Origin: Eublepharis macularius
Lineage: Eukaryota; Chordata; Lepidosauria; Squamata; Eublepharidae
Direction: 5' to 3'
NCBI RefSeq assembly: GCF_028583425.1
Contig: NC_072796.1
Coordinates: 88,431,464 to 88,495,463 of the forward strand
Length of the DNA stretch: 64,000 nt
The position numbers and the translations under genes are program-made. This document shows positions 12,289 to 23,766 of the stretch, one piece after another. Each line of letters opens with the position of its first letter. The stretch's first letter is position 1. The notes beneath the pieces are model-generated. The model searched no databases. It was not told the DNA's origin and saw only the letters and a program-made list of their open reading frames with translations.

Positions 12289-13552
12289 CTATTGGAAAGC
12301 TTGATGGAAACGTGGTAGAGTCGTGGTTGTGTTTAGACTGCTTGTGAATGCTGCTGACAATGAATGTAAAGATCCAAGACCTATACTATTACTAGGGTCT
12401 TGTGGATCTTGTGCTTGTGGAGGCAGCTGAGTCATAGAAGAATGTGCCTCCTCTTGTGTGTAACTCATTCCAAGATTTCCCACAGAAACAGAAGGATTAA
12501 AAGGAGGTCCATTGACTGGTATAAAATTGAACAACTGAGAAAAGTCCAGTGATGGGGTGGTTAGAGGTTCACTAATGGAAACAGAACTTTTGGAAAGGGA
12601 GACATCCCCAGATCCATCATCTAGAGGCCCTACTTGGGGATCCAATCCTAATTTAGATGAAGATGCTTGGGAATCTTGGGATGAAGAAGGCATACCACTT
12701 TGCAGTTCCATTAAGTAACTTTCAATTTCTCCTTTCAATGGTTGCTCTTTATCAGTCATAGAAACTGTATATGAGGTAGAACTGAGTGGATATTTTAGAG
12801 AAAGCTGGTGAGAAGGGTGGACAGATTCCATGTCTATTGGACAAGGCATTCCTAATGGTAATGATGTGGCAACCATCTGGTGAGCAGAAGCTGAGCTCTG
12901 CATTGACTGAATTTGAGTGTTGTAAAGATTTAATTGCAAAGTGTTTGTAAATGGCTTTGATGTCAGCTCACTGGAAGATAAAGACATCACTGGAAGCAGC
13001 TCATCCTTTATAGGCACAGAAACATTGCAGGTAAATGGGTCTAGAAGGTCCATTGGCTCTGTTTTGACCTTCAGAAGTTCTTGGTTGTGACTTTTCTTCA
13101 TATGCCGTGTTAGGTGATCCTTCCGGCCAAATCTCTGTGCGCAATATTGACACAGGAAGTCTTTTCTTCCAGTGTGCACTACCATGTGTCTTCGGACATC
13201 CTTTCGGGTGTAAAACCGACGATCACAATGTTCACACTGGTGCTTTTTCTCCTTCACTCCACCTGATGATTTGCCTGCATGAGTTTTTAGGTGCTCCAGC
13301 AGCACCCCTGTGCTTTCAAATGTCTGCAAACACACTTTACAGGTGAGGTCACCACTTGTTGCAGCATGCAAAGCCAGGTGACGCTTAAATCCAAGCTTTG
13401 TGTTGTAGTTCTTTCCACATTCTTCACACTTAAAGGCCTCTTTATTAGGATTATGCGTATGTAGGTGATTCTTTAGATGATCCTTTCGATGAAACATTTT
13501 CTCACAATAATTACACTTGTGGGTTTTCTCAGGAGAATGAGTAGCCATATGC
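12289..13552 (-). CDS. PLAG1: PLAG1 last coding exon (zinc fingers 3-7 and C-terminal activation region)
   Basis: PLAG1 is a nuclear C2H2 zinc-finger transcription factor that activates growth genes such as IGF2; this role is family knowledge. This exon supplies residues 82-501, plus the last base of codon 81. Five C2H2 fingers are readable: residues 92-114, 121-143, 150-172, 185-207 and 213-236. A Ser/Pro/Gln-rich tail follows and ends in FHQAFQ with a TAG stop at 12291-12289. K244 in VKTE and K263 in IKDE are sumoylation consensus sites at positions known in mammalian PLAG1. The splice acceptor is AG immediately before 13552; joining AG|G to the previous exon restores Arg81 and completes finger 2 (R-H-M-A-T-H). 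The full product is 501 residues against 500 in human. No frameshift or lost zinc ligand is seen. PLAGL2 and PLAGL1 are paralogues, but the linker and tail match PLAG1. Confidence 0.98.
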
Positions 13553-14067
13553 CTTTAAACACAGATATATTCTGTAAGTAATTATTTTGATCAAAAGGTA
13601 CGTGTTCAATTTTAACTGAAAATGCTAAGCTAAACATTTTTCAACAGTATATTTAGAGGAAACATGTCACTACAGATACTGAACGTTATACCTAAATATA
13701 ATAAATCAAGAACAGCTTCATTTCAAATGACATTTTGTTTTGATGATTTTATATTAATATAGTTAGATATTTGGTTAATTGTTAATATTTCATTTATGTC
13801 CATAGTGAAAATGCACATTCCACATACTTCTTTGCAACATTTTTTTACAAATGAAGAGTTTTAAACTTGCTTCTTTGAAAATAACACACAAACAAAACAC
13901 TCAAAGACATTAGCATATAAAACTATGCACTGTAATTTATAATTCTATGATATGTCAAAATTAACTTCCTGAAAATCAACTGAAGTGTACAGAGATATAT
14001 ACGTTTACAAGGCTTAAAATGGCCAACAAACTATAATATAATCTGAAAGATAAATAGAGTTTAATAC
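13553..14067 (-). other. PLAG1 intron between the two coding exons
   Basis: A 515-bp AT-rich phase-2 intron with donor GTATTA and acceptor TTTAAAG; the pyrimidine tract is weak. No repeat or other feature was recognised in it. Confidence 0.9.
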
Positions 14068-14309
14068 CTTAGTAATTTGTACTTAGAAACAAAGGCCTTG
14101 GTGCAGTCTTGTTGTGTGCACTTGTAGGGCCTCTCTCCTGTGTGAGAGTATGAGTGAACCTTTAATTTCTCAACACTGTTAAAGGCCTTGTCACACAGTT
14201 GGCAAGGAAAGTTTTTTCTTGGTTTGGATTCACCACGCTTACGTTTCCCTGAAGGGACTTTCTGGGTATCTCTTACTTCTGACAAATCACCAGGAATGAC
14301 AGTGGCCAT
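14068..14309 (-). CDS. PLAG1: PLAG1 first coding exon (NLS, zinc finger 1, most of finger 2)
   Basis: This exon encodes residues 1-80 and two bases of codon 81. The start ATG (14309-14307) has a strong context, G at -3 and G at +4, and opens with [12 protein letters not shown] as in other vertebrate PLAG1 proteins. A basic nuclear localisation motif KRKR lies at residues 22-25. Zinc finger 1 is residues 34-56. Finger 2 begins at residue 62 and is completed in the next exon. The donor is AG|GTATTA at 14068/14067, so the intron (13553-14067, 515 bp) is phase 2. Without splicing the frame would run into an in-frame TAA a few codons later, which supports the exon call. Confidence 0.97.
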
Positions 14310-14426
14310 CGCAGCCTAAACCAGGCCTTCTTGTTGGACACTTGGGAATTGCCCAACTCCACTAAATGATTTAGCTTTAGATGGCTTCTCAAGTTTCATG
14401 TGGTCGTTAAAGAAAGCAAAAGGGGA
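14310..14426 (-). other. PLAG1: PLAG1 5' UTR part of the first coding exon, with an upstream ORF
   Basis: A strong acceptor (a run of about nine T then CCAG) precedes base 14426, so 117 bases of untranslated leader belong to the exon that carries the start codon. The leader holds an upstream ORF: ATG at 14399-14397, 27 codons, TAG at 14318-14316. It stops only six bases before the PLAG1 ATG. The frame is also open upstream of its own ATG, back to the exon start. Whether it is translated cannot be seen from sequence. Confidence 0.75.
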
Positions 14427-15142
14427 CTGGAAAAAAAAATAAGAAACAACTATTTGTAACTACACTTAATTTTGAAGTTTACTTGCTATGTGATGCTTTT
14501 GATTAAAGCTTAAATAAAATTAGGTTCAGCTGGTCTAATGTAATATATTTAGGCTCTTTTAAGCTGTTTATCACAGCTCAAAATTCACTGCTCAGATTGG
14601 ACAGATCCACATGTGCCCTAAAACTATACCTTACAGTTTTTGGTCAGGTTCTTGAGCTAATATATCAACTTTGCAGGATAAAACTATAAAAAAATTATAA
14701 AATTATAAAAATTATAAAATACATTCTGCATATATTTTAGCAGAATATAGTTTTAATTGTTTTCTAAGGCCCTGAACCAAATCAGATGTGACATGGCTCA
14801 AAGTGTAAGCCATGGCTCTTACAGATAAAATTTGAATACAATAATCACTTTTACATCTTAGTCAAGGAAAAAAATGTGAAAGGACTGTAGCTTAGTTGAA
14901 ACACTGTACATAGCAGTGAAAATGAATGCTTGGTTATACAATCATGGTACAGCACTCTGAGAACTATAGCACTGCATGCATCTAAGAGAACTGCATATTT
15001 GAATGCTCCCATACGCACAAGTTCTTGCCTGTGGAAACAAGTAAATCATTGAAAATGTTTTCAGTCTAATCTCATGCATTCACTGACTGTAGTTTTCTGT
15101 ATGTAGGGCTTTTTAAAAATATGGGCAGATATTCACATGTGA

Positions 15143-15361
15143 TAGGGTTCCAAACTGCCAGAATTACAACTGATCTTCTGTTTACAGAGATCAGTTCTCC
15201 TGGAGAAAATGGCAGCTTTGGAGTATTGACTCTATGGCATTATACCCTATTGAGGTCCCTCCCCTTCTCCTAAACCTGCCCTCTCCACACTCCACCCCTC
15301 AAATCTACAGGAATTTCCCAACACAGAGATGGAATTTCCGAACCTGGAGCCGGCAACCCTG
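15143..15361. mobile_element. hAT-like miniature element with TAGGGTT / AACCCTG ends
   Basis: The left end TAGGGTTCC and right end GGCAACCCTG are near inverted copies. The flanks ACATGTGA (15135-15142) and ACATATGC (15362-15369) match at 6 of 8 positions, consistent with an old 8-bp target duplication as made by hAT transposases. The interior has no coding capacity and includes GAGATCAGTTCTCCTGGAGA, typical of a reptile MITE. Confidence 0.65.
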
Positions 15362-15431
15362 ACATATGCAATCCTCTAGCTGCACTCTTAAGCATTGTAT
15401 TCCTCACTGGACTGTACAATTTCATTTTTTA

Positions 15432-15480
15432 CAATATGTATACATACAATATGTATACATTTTTTACAATATGTATACAG
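15432..15480. repeat. Short tandem repeat of ACAATATGTATACAT
   Basis: Three copies of ACAATATGTATAC, two separated by TTTTTT. Each unit contains the palindrome GTATAC. Confidence 0.85.
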
Positions 15481-16457
15481 TTCCTAATCACTATGACTAC
15501 TATGCAGTCTTCTATCTCAAGCAACACTATAGTATTTCAAATATTAACTTTTGGTACCAGAGATAAACATGGTCAGAATCTACAAAGAAAACAGCCTGGA
15601 AGCTAGATTGACAGGTTTAAATAGTATGAGAGAAGATAGGCCTAAGCACAAAATGTACTATAATAAAACTTAGGACAGGCAGTTTTCAGTTTCTCTTAAC
15701 AGAATGATTACTCTAAAGTCTGCAAGGTGTCCTTTGAAATAAATCCTGTTGCACCTGGTTGTGATCTAAGCACAGAATTTGGCAAATTAAAAAACTGATA
15801 TTGTCTTAAGGCCATTTATCAAAAGACAATAAAATCAGACCTACTTTTTCGAAAAAAGTATATAGGTTTTATAGGAACATTAAAACTAGCCCAACACAGT
15901 TTCTTGTTTTCCCGATTCCACCCCTGCCAATCAAAGTTTTGATCTCTACAGTTATGCTAATTGTTTTCTAGATGAACTGCATAATTAACATGTAAAATAA
16001 GATTAATATTTTGCCTGCCTTGATAAAAGTGGCAGTTCTCTTCCTAACACAGTTTTATCCACAGAATAAATATTTTTAGTACGACATTGAAGCAGTGATT
16101 TGAGCTGAAGCCCTATACAGGTATCAAATTCTAAGTTTTCCATTTACTATCTGCTCCTACCCCATCTATTTGCATATACAGTAAGTGCTTATCCAGACAA
16201 TCACTTCAAAGCATGCCCCAGTACATTTCAGCCTTTATGAGTCAGAAAGTAGCCTTGCTGAGAGGGGACCTTCTAGAGGTTTGCAGGGAAAAATTAGCAA
16301 AGATGTAAATTTCATTATTGGAGGGAGAAAATATACATTTTGCTACAAAAATGAAACCTAAAAGTTCCTGAAAGAGTTGTAGGAAAAGATGGTAACCTTT
16401 TCTTCCATGAAACATGTAACCCATGAGGACCCATGGGGGGAATGATCATAGTTTAGG

Positions 16458-16505
16458 CCAGAAGTCCACAACCTTTTTGGCCCAAGTACCAAAAACTGCA
16501 CTGTC
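16458..16505. repeat. Possible left end of an hAT-type element
   Basis: CAGAAGTCCACAACCTTTTT followed by GGCCCAAGTACC resembles hAT ends of the form CAGGGGTCCGCAACCTTTTT. No matching right end was found. Confidence 0.35.
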
Positions 16506-18834
16506 TACCTGTGAAGATGTTAGTATGTTGGCAAACAAAAAGGATAGATGGGAGATAAATGTTGTTCTTGGTCAGATGTGGAGCAAATTAAGTCCCAGTG
16601 GTGCTGCCAGCTTCTCAGGAATTCACTAGGGACTTAGATGGGGGCTATGCAGGTGTGAGAGGTGATAACAGGCATAAACCATGCCTGCTGCCTTCTCCTA
16701 CACTAATGCCCCTGGTTGCTTGGACCAACATCTGGCCCTGGATGCCAACTAAAATGCCCTGGTCTGCTGCTGTCCACATGTCAACTGAAGGACACATATC
16801 CTTGGTTTATTCAATCCATGGTTTAGGCAATCAGTGCCTGCAGGTTCAAGTGCACTTCCTTCTGTATTGGTGGGCGTACTACTCTTCTAGTTTGGGGCTT
16901 AGCCAGGTCTAGCTTTGCATCTTTAGCAGCCGTTTTGTTATCCACAGTTAAATCTAGACAGAATTTACAATAATTGTGAAACAGGTTTTAGTTTAGTGCT
17001 AAGTATGATTAACAAAAGAACTGGTGCAGACATGCTAGCCACAGCTAACCCTAAAATTAAATGGATAGAAGCCTGTGTGAAGGAGATCCAGATCATGTGA
17101 ATCTGTAGGCTGTCCCCATGGTTAGGCCATCAGACTGCATTACTATCTGCCCAAACTTAAGACAGTGCTACAATTTTTTAAGTTCACAAAATAGCAAAGC
17201 AAGAGTGGTTTAGTTGCTCATCTCTTGAAATATGAGACATGATTCAGTACACACCTGTAGATTTCAACCACATTTCCAATAGTATACAATTGCAATTAAA
17301 AAGAAAGAATATCTAAAATTTCCTAATAATAAATGATATTGAATATTGTACAGAGCAGTGTAATTTCTGGAAGGGCTACCTTTTTGTGGAATCTCCTACA
17401 GCAAATTAATAACTGAGTAACATTTGTTGGGCTATGAACAGACAGTCGGCAAAGGCCTTAAATGAACTGGGATGCTGAATCTGTTCCAACTATTAATTTC
17501 TTCCTTAATTGGCAATCCAGGCAATCTCAAGTAAATCTAAATGAAAAACAGTAGATTTAATTCCGGGTTTGCTATCTTTTAGTTATTGCTGCCAATCCTG
17601 CTAACGAAAAAGTGTGACAAAAGTGGGAATTGAGAAGCCGCACACAAAAAACAGTATTGCCCCAATATTTTATTATGGGTCATTACAACAGAGTACGCAA
17701 TGGAAAACTGCAAGTTAGCAGAGAGAGAAAAATCAAATGCAAGATAAGTTTACAAAAATGCTTCACAGGGTGGTGGTGGTGGGGGGGGAAGCATAATTTT
17801 AAATCTTCACTATGCTTATATTGCCTCAATTTCTTAACTACAGGCATTCCCCGGCCTTAAAAAAAAGAAGTAACACAACCTAAAGTTAACTGAAGATTTA
17901 TTTTGCCTCACCATGGAAACAAAAGTTTTTTGAGGATTAGTCTCTCAATGTTCACCATTACAATGCAGAGCCAACTGTATTATGCAGCCCTTAGAAGAAC
18001 TGTAGAGTGGAATTCATTTGTGATTTTTCTTTCATGAGATGAAAACTAATTGATATGAAGGATCTAGAGAATGTCATATGCCTCAAAATTCATTACATTG
18101 GATCTAATCAGTTATGTATGATGGGCTTTGTGTGTGTTTGCGTGCACATGCTTGCACATGATTTCTGGGGATTCCCTTTCCAGTTGTGGCTCTTTCATAT
18201 TCCATGCTATGCTTTGAGAGAAAAGCAGACTATAAATATTTTAGTAAATAACTAATTTCTCAAGGGTTTCCCAAAGAACAGCTTTTCAGGTTGATGGAAC
18301 AGGAAGGAGGCAACAAGAAAGATGTGCTCCCACCAAATGCAGCTAAGTGGTACATCTCCAAAAAGCTCCATTTTATTATGAAGATAATGAAAAAAACAAG
18401 ATTTAGAATAATTGTGTAAGGTTGCCCTCAAGCCCTAATCATATGTGATAGTGATTCTACTTAGAACATGGGTCATGCTGCAGGCAGCTGAGGGGCAGAT
18501 GTGATTTATAGTGGAGGTGTGTCCTTGAGAGATGTTGATCCTTTCTTTCAGTTGCTTCTCTGTAAATCCAAAGCCCCCTACACACTCTGCATTATTTGTC
18601 CTCTTCTTGGAATCTAGCCAAGAATAATACAGGTGCAGGGGAGCAAGTGGCAGGTTAAGGGTTTTGCATTCCTCAGTCATCCATCTTCCTACTCTAAATC
18701 ATCACTTGTATTCTGCCTCAGAACTCTGTGGTAGACCTACACTGACCCAAAGACATGCATTAAAACTCTGCTGCTAATATATCAAGTTAGGGCCCATGTT
18801 TCAGGTGATCCAAGAAAGGCTTTAATTTCAAGAA

Positions 18835-19820
18835 GCGGAAAGTAGAGGTGTGCAAAAAAAAAAAAGGGTTTCTCGCTTCGGGAAATCCGAAGCAGAAAAA
18901 AAGAGTCGGAAATAAGAGATTCATGAAGTGGCAAGCCGCTTCGGGAATCCCTTGTTTGACCTGCTTCAGTGTGCTCCGTAAAGATTTGGAGCACACCGAC
19001 AAATTACCTCCCACTGCTTATTTCACCCAATGGGAGGGGGAGGAGGTAACCTCTTCCTTCCCCTCCCATCCGGTAAAATAAGCCGCGGGGGGGGGGAGTT
19101 CAAACCCCATCGAACAGATCAGCTGCTTGGCGGGGTTTGTCGCCGGCTCTTTCTGGGTCACGGGGGAAACTCCCCATGACCCAGGGGAAGCACAGAAGGG
19201 CCCTTTCCAGCTGGCTGGAGGAAGTGGGGGAGAGTTTTAAGGGAAGAAGGTTCCCCGCACCGCTTGCAAGTGGCGCAGGGAACCTTCTTCCCTTAAAACT
19301 CTCCCCCTTTCCAAATGGCTGGAGGAAGGGGAGGAGAGTTTGAAGGGAAGAACACTCCCCGGCAGGCTGCACTCAGCCACTTTTCAGGGAAACCCCTGAC
19401 AAGCGGCTGAGTTGGGGGTGAAATGCCCCTCTCCTTGCTGCTGCACAGCCTGACAAGTGGCTGAGTTGGGGATTTAAATGTCCCTCTTTGTGCTGCTGTG
19501 CAGCAGCACGGAGAGGGAAATTTAAACCTCGGCAGGCTGTACTCAGCTGCTTGTCGGGAAACCCCCGACAAACAGCTGATTGGCAGTTTAAATGTCCCTC
19601 TCCCTCCTGCTGCACAGTGTCATGGAGAGGGACATTTCAGCCCCTTGATCCAAAGCTTCCCAAAGCTATACAAATAGCTTTGTGAATCTCTGATTCGAGG
19701 TTCCCAAAACAGCCTTGGTATGCTGGGGCCGTTTTGGAAATCCTGAATCTTTGTGAATCAAGTCCGATTCAGGTATTTTTCCTGAATCGGAAACCTGAAG
19801 CGCACACCCCTAGTGGAAAG
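18835..19820. mobile_element. 970-bp hAT-like non-autonomous element, GC-rich and hairpin-filled
   Basis: Element 18843-19812 begins TAGAGGTGTGC and ends GCACACCCCTA, inverted copies with one mismatch. It is flanked by GCGGAAAG (18835-18842) and GTGGAAAG (19813-19820), an 8-bp duplication with one difference. The interior is GC-rich against an AT-rich background. It contains a 30-bp perfect inverted repeat around 19229-19310 and several further hairpins (near 19470-19530 and 19590-19640) built from related TTTAAATGTCCCTC and GCGGCTGAGTTGGG units. Overlapping short ORFs in both directions come from this symmetry and are not genes. Confidence 0.8.
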
Positions 19821-20671
19821 GACATTTTGCCACTGAGGATCAAAAGTGATTAGACTGAATGTTTCTTTTGTGGCAAAGAAATCCAATAGCTTTGATTGGA
19901 AATAAAAATAGATAGATCTGTCCAACTGTACAACGTCTCTCCTAAAACCGATGTATTTTCCATATAGTTTAAATGAATTAAGTAAGAATGATCTATATTG
20001 CTGTACAATCTAAAAGACAATTCAATATGCTGATGGATGCTGCATTAAATGCAGTCTCAATCTATTTTTAAGAACAGTTACATTAGGCTATAATTTAAGA
20101 AGGCCTGTGCATGCACATAACACTTCCAGAAACAAACATTTAAAAAGCTGGTCTACTGTTACAGCTGCAGTCCCTTGTGCCACAGTTAATGCTACTTTGG
20201 AATGTCCCCTGACTTTCAGGAGCAGTTTTTCAGGGAGTAAAAAGGGCTGTATTAAGAAAGGAGTATCAGAAAAGCCTGGGAGAGCACATGAAATATTTAT
20301 ACACGGTTCTCAGGATCCTGGCCATTTTAATCTTTTTTACTATTTCTACCTCAATGTCTAAATAAAGGAACTGTTCATTTTCTATGAAGACAGACTATTT
20401 CATCTGTGGATGTACAGGCTGAGCAATGCAGACAGTTTTTTAACAGTGATGCTCAAATATTACACTTCTCAAAGACCAGCTGAAAAAAATTTGAGTAGCA
20501 ATGTCTATTTCCAGCTCAGTATATTTTCACTGACATTTGTTCTTTCACAACTATAGAATAACATCACTATTCAATTGTACATTACAAAACAATTCTTTTA
20601 TATATTTTATACCATTTTAAAAGGTGTTCATACTCAAAACAGATTTATGGTAGCCTCTGTTCAGTGCACAC

Positions 20672-20775
20672 CTGGTGACGGATAATGCAGATAAACCTTC
20701 AGATTTTGGTCTTAACCAGTTCCATTGGCATGTCTAGGTGCAAACCAAAATCCAGAACTTCCCATTCTTGCTGAT
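20672..20775 (-). other. PLAG1: Candidate non-coding 5' UTR exon of PLAG1 (104 bp)
   Basis: On the minus strand a pyrimidine-rich tract ending TTTGTTTTTCAG is followed by a 104-base segment ending CACCAG and then GTGTGC, an acceptable donor. The segment lies between the CpG-island promoter and the first coding exon, where mammalian PLAG1 has small untranslated exons. It contains two short upstream ORFs (17 and 10 codons), the first starting 11 bases into the exon. It has no repeat character, unlike its surroundings. No transcript evidence is available, so the call rests on splice-site quality and position. Confidence 0.5.
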
Positions 20776-21149
20776 CTGAAAAACAAAGAAGGAGGGGCTA
20801 CACATTAGTGAAAAGGTTTGGCTAGATACCAACTGAAAAGAAAATATCCATGCTCAAGCTATTTACAGTTAACATTTGCTAAACTGAGCCTTGCTAACAG
20901 GAACAATTGCTATCATTTGGATCCTCTAAATGCATCTTCTAGATGCAGAGAACAGGGTGTAACAGTTATGTGCACGCACACATGCACATGCACATAATAG
21001 AACATGTAGTTTGGCGCTTAAAAGCATAACTGAAGTGCAAATTGCATATGATTGCAATAGTGTGTCTGAACCAATGTGACAATTCTTGGCTTGTAAGGTA
21101 AACCAAAATTTGAAAGGTAAACAGAAAGCAATTTCAGTCTAAAGGACTT

Positions 21150-21335
21150 AGTACATTTATTTTTCCCACCTTTCATCCAAGAAACTCGGAGCAGCCTACA
21201 CAGATCTTTTTCATTTTTGTCCTCACAACAACTTTGAGCAGTAGGTTAGGCTGATAGAAAAGAGCTGATCTAAGGTTATCCAGTGAGGTTCATGACACAT
21301 TGGAATTTAAACTCAGAAGAGCCTGCACTCTTGAA
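21150..21335 (-). repeat. tRNA-derived SINE copy, reverse orientation
   Basis: ACATTTATTTTTCCCACCTT, GAGCAGCCTACACAGATC, CCTCACAACAACTTTGAGCA and TAGGTTAGGCTGA follow the reverse-complement order of the Sauria-type SINE. Confidence 0.7.
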
Positions 21336-21844
21336 ACAGGATCCACTTCTAAATGTACTGTACTTTTCAAGATCCACTGCCAAAAAAATATGTGCTTCTA
21401 CCTTCTTCTCTAACAAAAAAGAAAAGAATACCACCTGGCATATTTATATTCTATATTTCATATTTATATCATACAAGCAGGGGACACTCCCTACTATTTC
21501 CTCTTTCCTTTCCCCAGCAGACCCCATAGCCTCTTCCCCCTTTTCTGCTACCTTCTTCTCCTTCCACCCACCAGCCAACCTATTTTTAGTTGCTCCCATC
21601 TTCATCTTTTCTTCTTCCCTTATCCTGACTGCCTCCAAGAAAACTCTGACCAAGTTGGGTAGTGCTGGTTAAGACTGGCCCGGTTGCATGGTAGAGAACC
21701 TGCAAGGACTTGTGAGGGTACCTCACTTTCCCCTTTATCCACTATCCTATTTCCACTTTCCCTCCTCCTGACAGCCCCCATATCCTCATCTTTCCCTGCT
21801 TCATTCTCTCCCACCCACCTTTTATTTGCTCCCTCATCTTCAGT

Positions 21845-22012
21845 TATACAATTTATTTACTCCATTAATATTCAGGCTTTCTCCACAAGGGGGACCCAAA
21901 GCAATTTATATCATTCTCCTTTCCTCTGTTTTATCTTCACAACAGCCTTATGGGGTAGGTTATGCTAAATGTGTAAATGGCCCAAAGTAACCCAGTGAGC
22001 TTTCGTGGTGTG
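21845..22012 (-). repeat. tRNA-derived SINE copy in unit A
   Basis: TACAATTTATTTACTCCATT, GGGGGACCCAAAGCAATTTA, TGGGGTAGGTTATGCTA and AAGTAACCCAGTGAGCTTTC match the reverse SINE. The tRNA head is missing. Confidence 0.7.
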
Positions 22013-22023
22013 ACTGCTGTTGA

Positions 22024-22795
22024 GCAGTAGCAACAACAAAGGAAAGGGAAGTCACCACTAGACAACACACACTGTGTTGGGGAGAGATCTCCTAGGAGAC
22101 TAATAAATACAATACAATCCTTAAATCAAAGTTTATATCACAAAGTGCATGTGCTTTATGTGAAATATACAACTGTGCACATAAATTTCAATCCAATACT
22201 GATACATTACAAATCCTGATTAACTGGGTAACGATCTAACTACATCCAACCCAATGCAAGGTAAGTATTTCTCAAACAGTCTGGTTTATATATATTTTTG
22301 GCAATATAGTCTTTTTAATTTCTTCTGCAGAGAAGACGCCGTGGTGTACTTTCACCCCATCGGGCATTGTCCAGATCGAGGAATGGGCAAGAATTGAAAA
22401 GTTGGCAACGGGCTTTCTATAATATAATATAATATAATATAATATAATATAATATAATATAATATAATATAATATAATATAATATAATATAATATAATAT
22501 AATATATAATATAAATTAAAAAGACTACAGTATATTACCAAAAAAAATTATAAACCGGACGGTTTGAGAACTACTTACCTTGCATTGAGTTGGATGTAGT
22601 TAGATTGTTACCCTGTTAAAAAAAACAGTCAATCAGGATTTGTAATTGTATCAGTATTGGATTGAAATTTACATGCACAGTTGTATATTGCACAAAAAGC
22701 ACTTGCACTTTGTGATATAAACTTTAAGGATTGTATTGTACTTATTAGTCTCCTAGGAGATCTCTCCCCAACATAGTGTGTGTTAAGCAGTAGCA
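22024..22795. mobile_element. Fold-back insertion around an AATAT array, 11-bp flanking direct repeats
   Basis: Arms at about 22060-22320 and 22512-22780 are imperfect reverse complements; for example GGGGAGAGATCTCCTAGGAG on the left is mirrored by CTCCTAGGAGATCTCTCCCC on the right. They enclose about 190 bp including an AATAT pentanucleotide array. AGCAGTAGCAA occurs on both outer sides (about 22024-22034 and 22785-22795), consistent with a target-site duplication. The corresponding place in unit B is uninterrupted. No ORF for a mobility protein was seen. Confidence 0.7.
22418..22505. repeat. (AATAT)n pentanucleotide microsatellite
   Basis: About 17 almost perfect AATAT units between the arms of the fold-back insertion. 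Confidence 0.97.
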
Positions 22796-23260
22796 AGCAA
22801 TGAGGCCTGAGTGAGTCATCCAAGTCGCATAGCAGCAAGTTGCCCTGAGCACTCCACACGGTTTTCCTGACAAAAACCACTTCTGAAGGCTGGCAATACT
22901 GTTCTGATTGCCCACCAGGTATCCATTTCTACAGGTGTTGTTATCACCCCCCACCCCCACCCCATTATTCTTTCTTTTTAGATTTCAGATTTTTTCTGTA
23001 AACCTGGAGCTTTTCTCATGTTTGTACAATGATTTGTTGTGTCTATCCATGTCCCCGATCTCCGGATTAGTATTCACAGATGGGGCCATGTTGAGAATTA
23101 GATATATTGATGCTGACAAATGGAACCCCAGGTCACTTCATTTCCCCCATATCCTCTTCCTGAACTCCTGGAAGACCACATATACTCTTCCCCTTTTCCA
23201 TTTCTCCTTCCCACTCACCAGCCAACATTTCTTTCACGTTCATCCTCAGTCTTCAGCTTT

Positions 23261-23492
23261 ATTTAAATTTACTTCACTTATATTACACCTTTCTCCCCAA
23301 TGGGGACTCAAAGCAGCTTACATCCTCCTCCTCTCTTCCATTTTACCCTTACAATAACCCTGTGAAGTAGATTATGCTGAGAGTGTGTCACTGGCCCAAG
23401 GTTACCCAGCAAGCTTCCATGGCAGAATGGAGATTTGAACCTGGGTCTTCCAGATCTTAATTTGAAACTCTAACTACTATACAGCACTGGCT
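23261..23492 (-). repeat. Complete tRNA-derived SINE copy in unit B
   Basis: It reads in reverse from a TTTATTT tail to the tRNA head: CTTTCTCCCCAATGGGGACT, then AAGGTTACCCAGCAAGCTTC, GATTTGAACCTGGG (reversed B box) and CTCTAACTACTATAC (reversed A-box region). This is the best-preserved SINE of this family in the window. Confidence 0.85.
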
Positions 23493-23745
23493 ATCATGGG
23501 TTGGCTGCTGTTGAACAGTAGTAGGCAGCTGGGCCTGCATACAAGTTGTGTGGTGGCCCATGAGTCCACCTTCAAAGGCCAAAACAGACCCAGAAGGGGT
23601 CCTCCATCCTACTTTTTACTGACAGAACAGAAACCAAATTTTGAAGGCTAGCAATACTGTCATGGATTCCTAGCAACAGCCACTGAGGGTGTTATTTCTA
23701 CAGGTGCTCCTTTTATTATTTAGGGTTTTTAAAATCCCATTTTTT

Positions 23746-23766
23746 TGTCTGTCTGTCTGTCTGTTT
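23746..23766. repeat. (GTCT)n simple repeat
   Basis: Five GTCT units inside unit B. Confidence 0.9.

Larger units (their letters stand above)
14427..20671 (-). other. PLAG1 5'-UTR intron sequence
   Basis: Intronic if the 20672-20775 exon is real, and otherwise part of one larger intron. It holds an hAT-like element (15143-15361), a short ATATGTATAC tandem repeat (15432-15480), an hAT-like end near 16458, and the 970-bp hAT-like element at 18843-19812. The rest is AT-rich DNA in which nothing was recognised. Confidence 0.6.

Noticed and set aside
18782-19685. Cluster of overlapping ORFs on both strands
   Set aside because: They lie within the hairpin-rich hAT-like element and mirror each other because of its inverted repeats.
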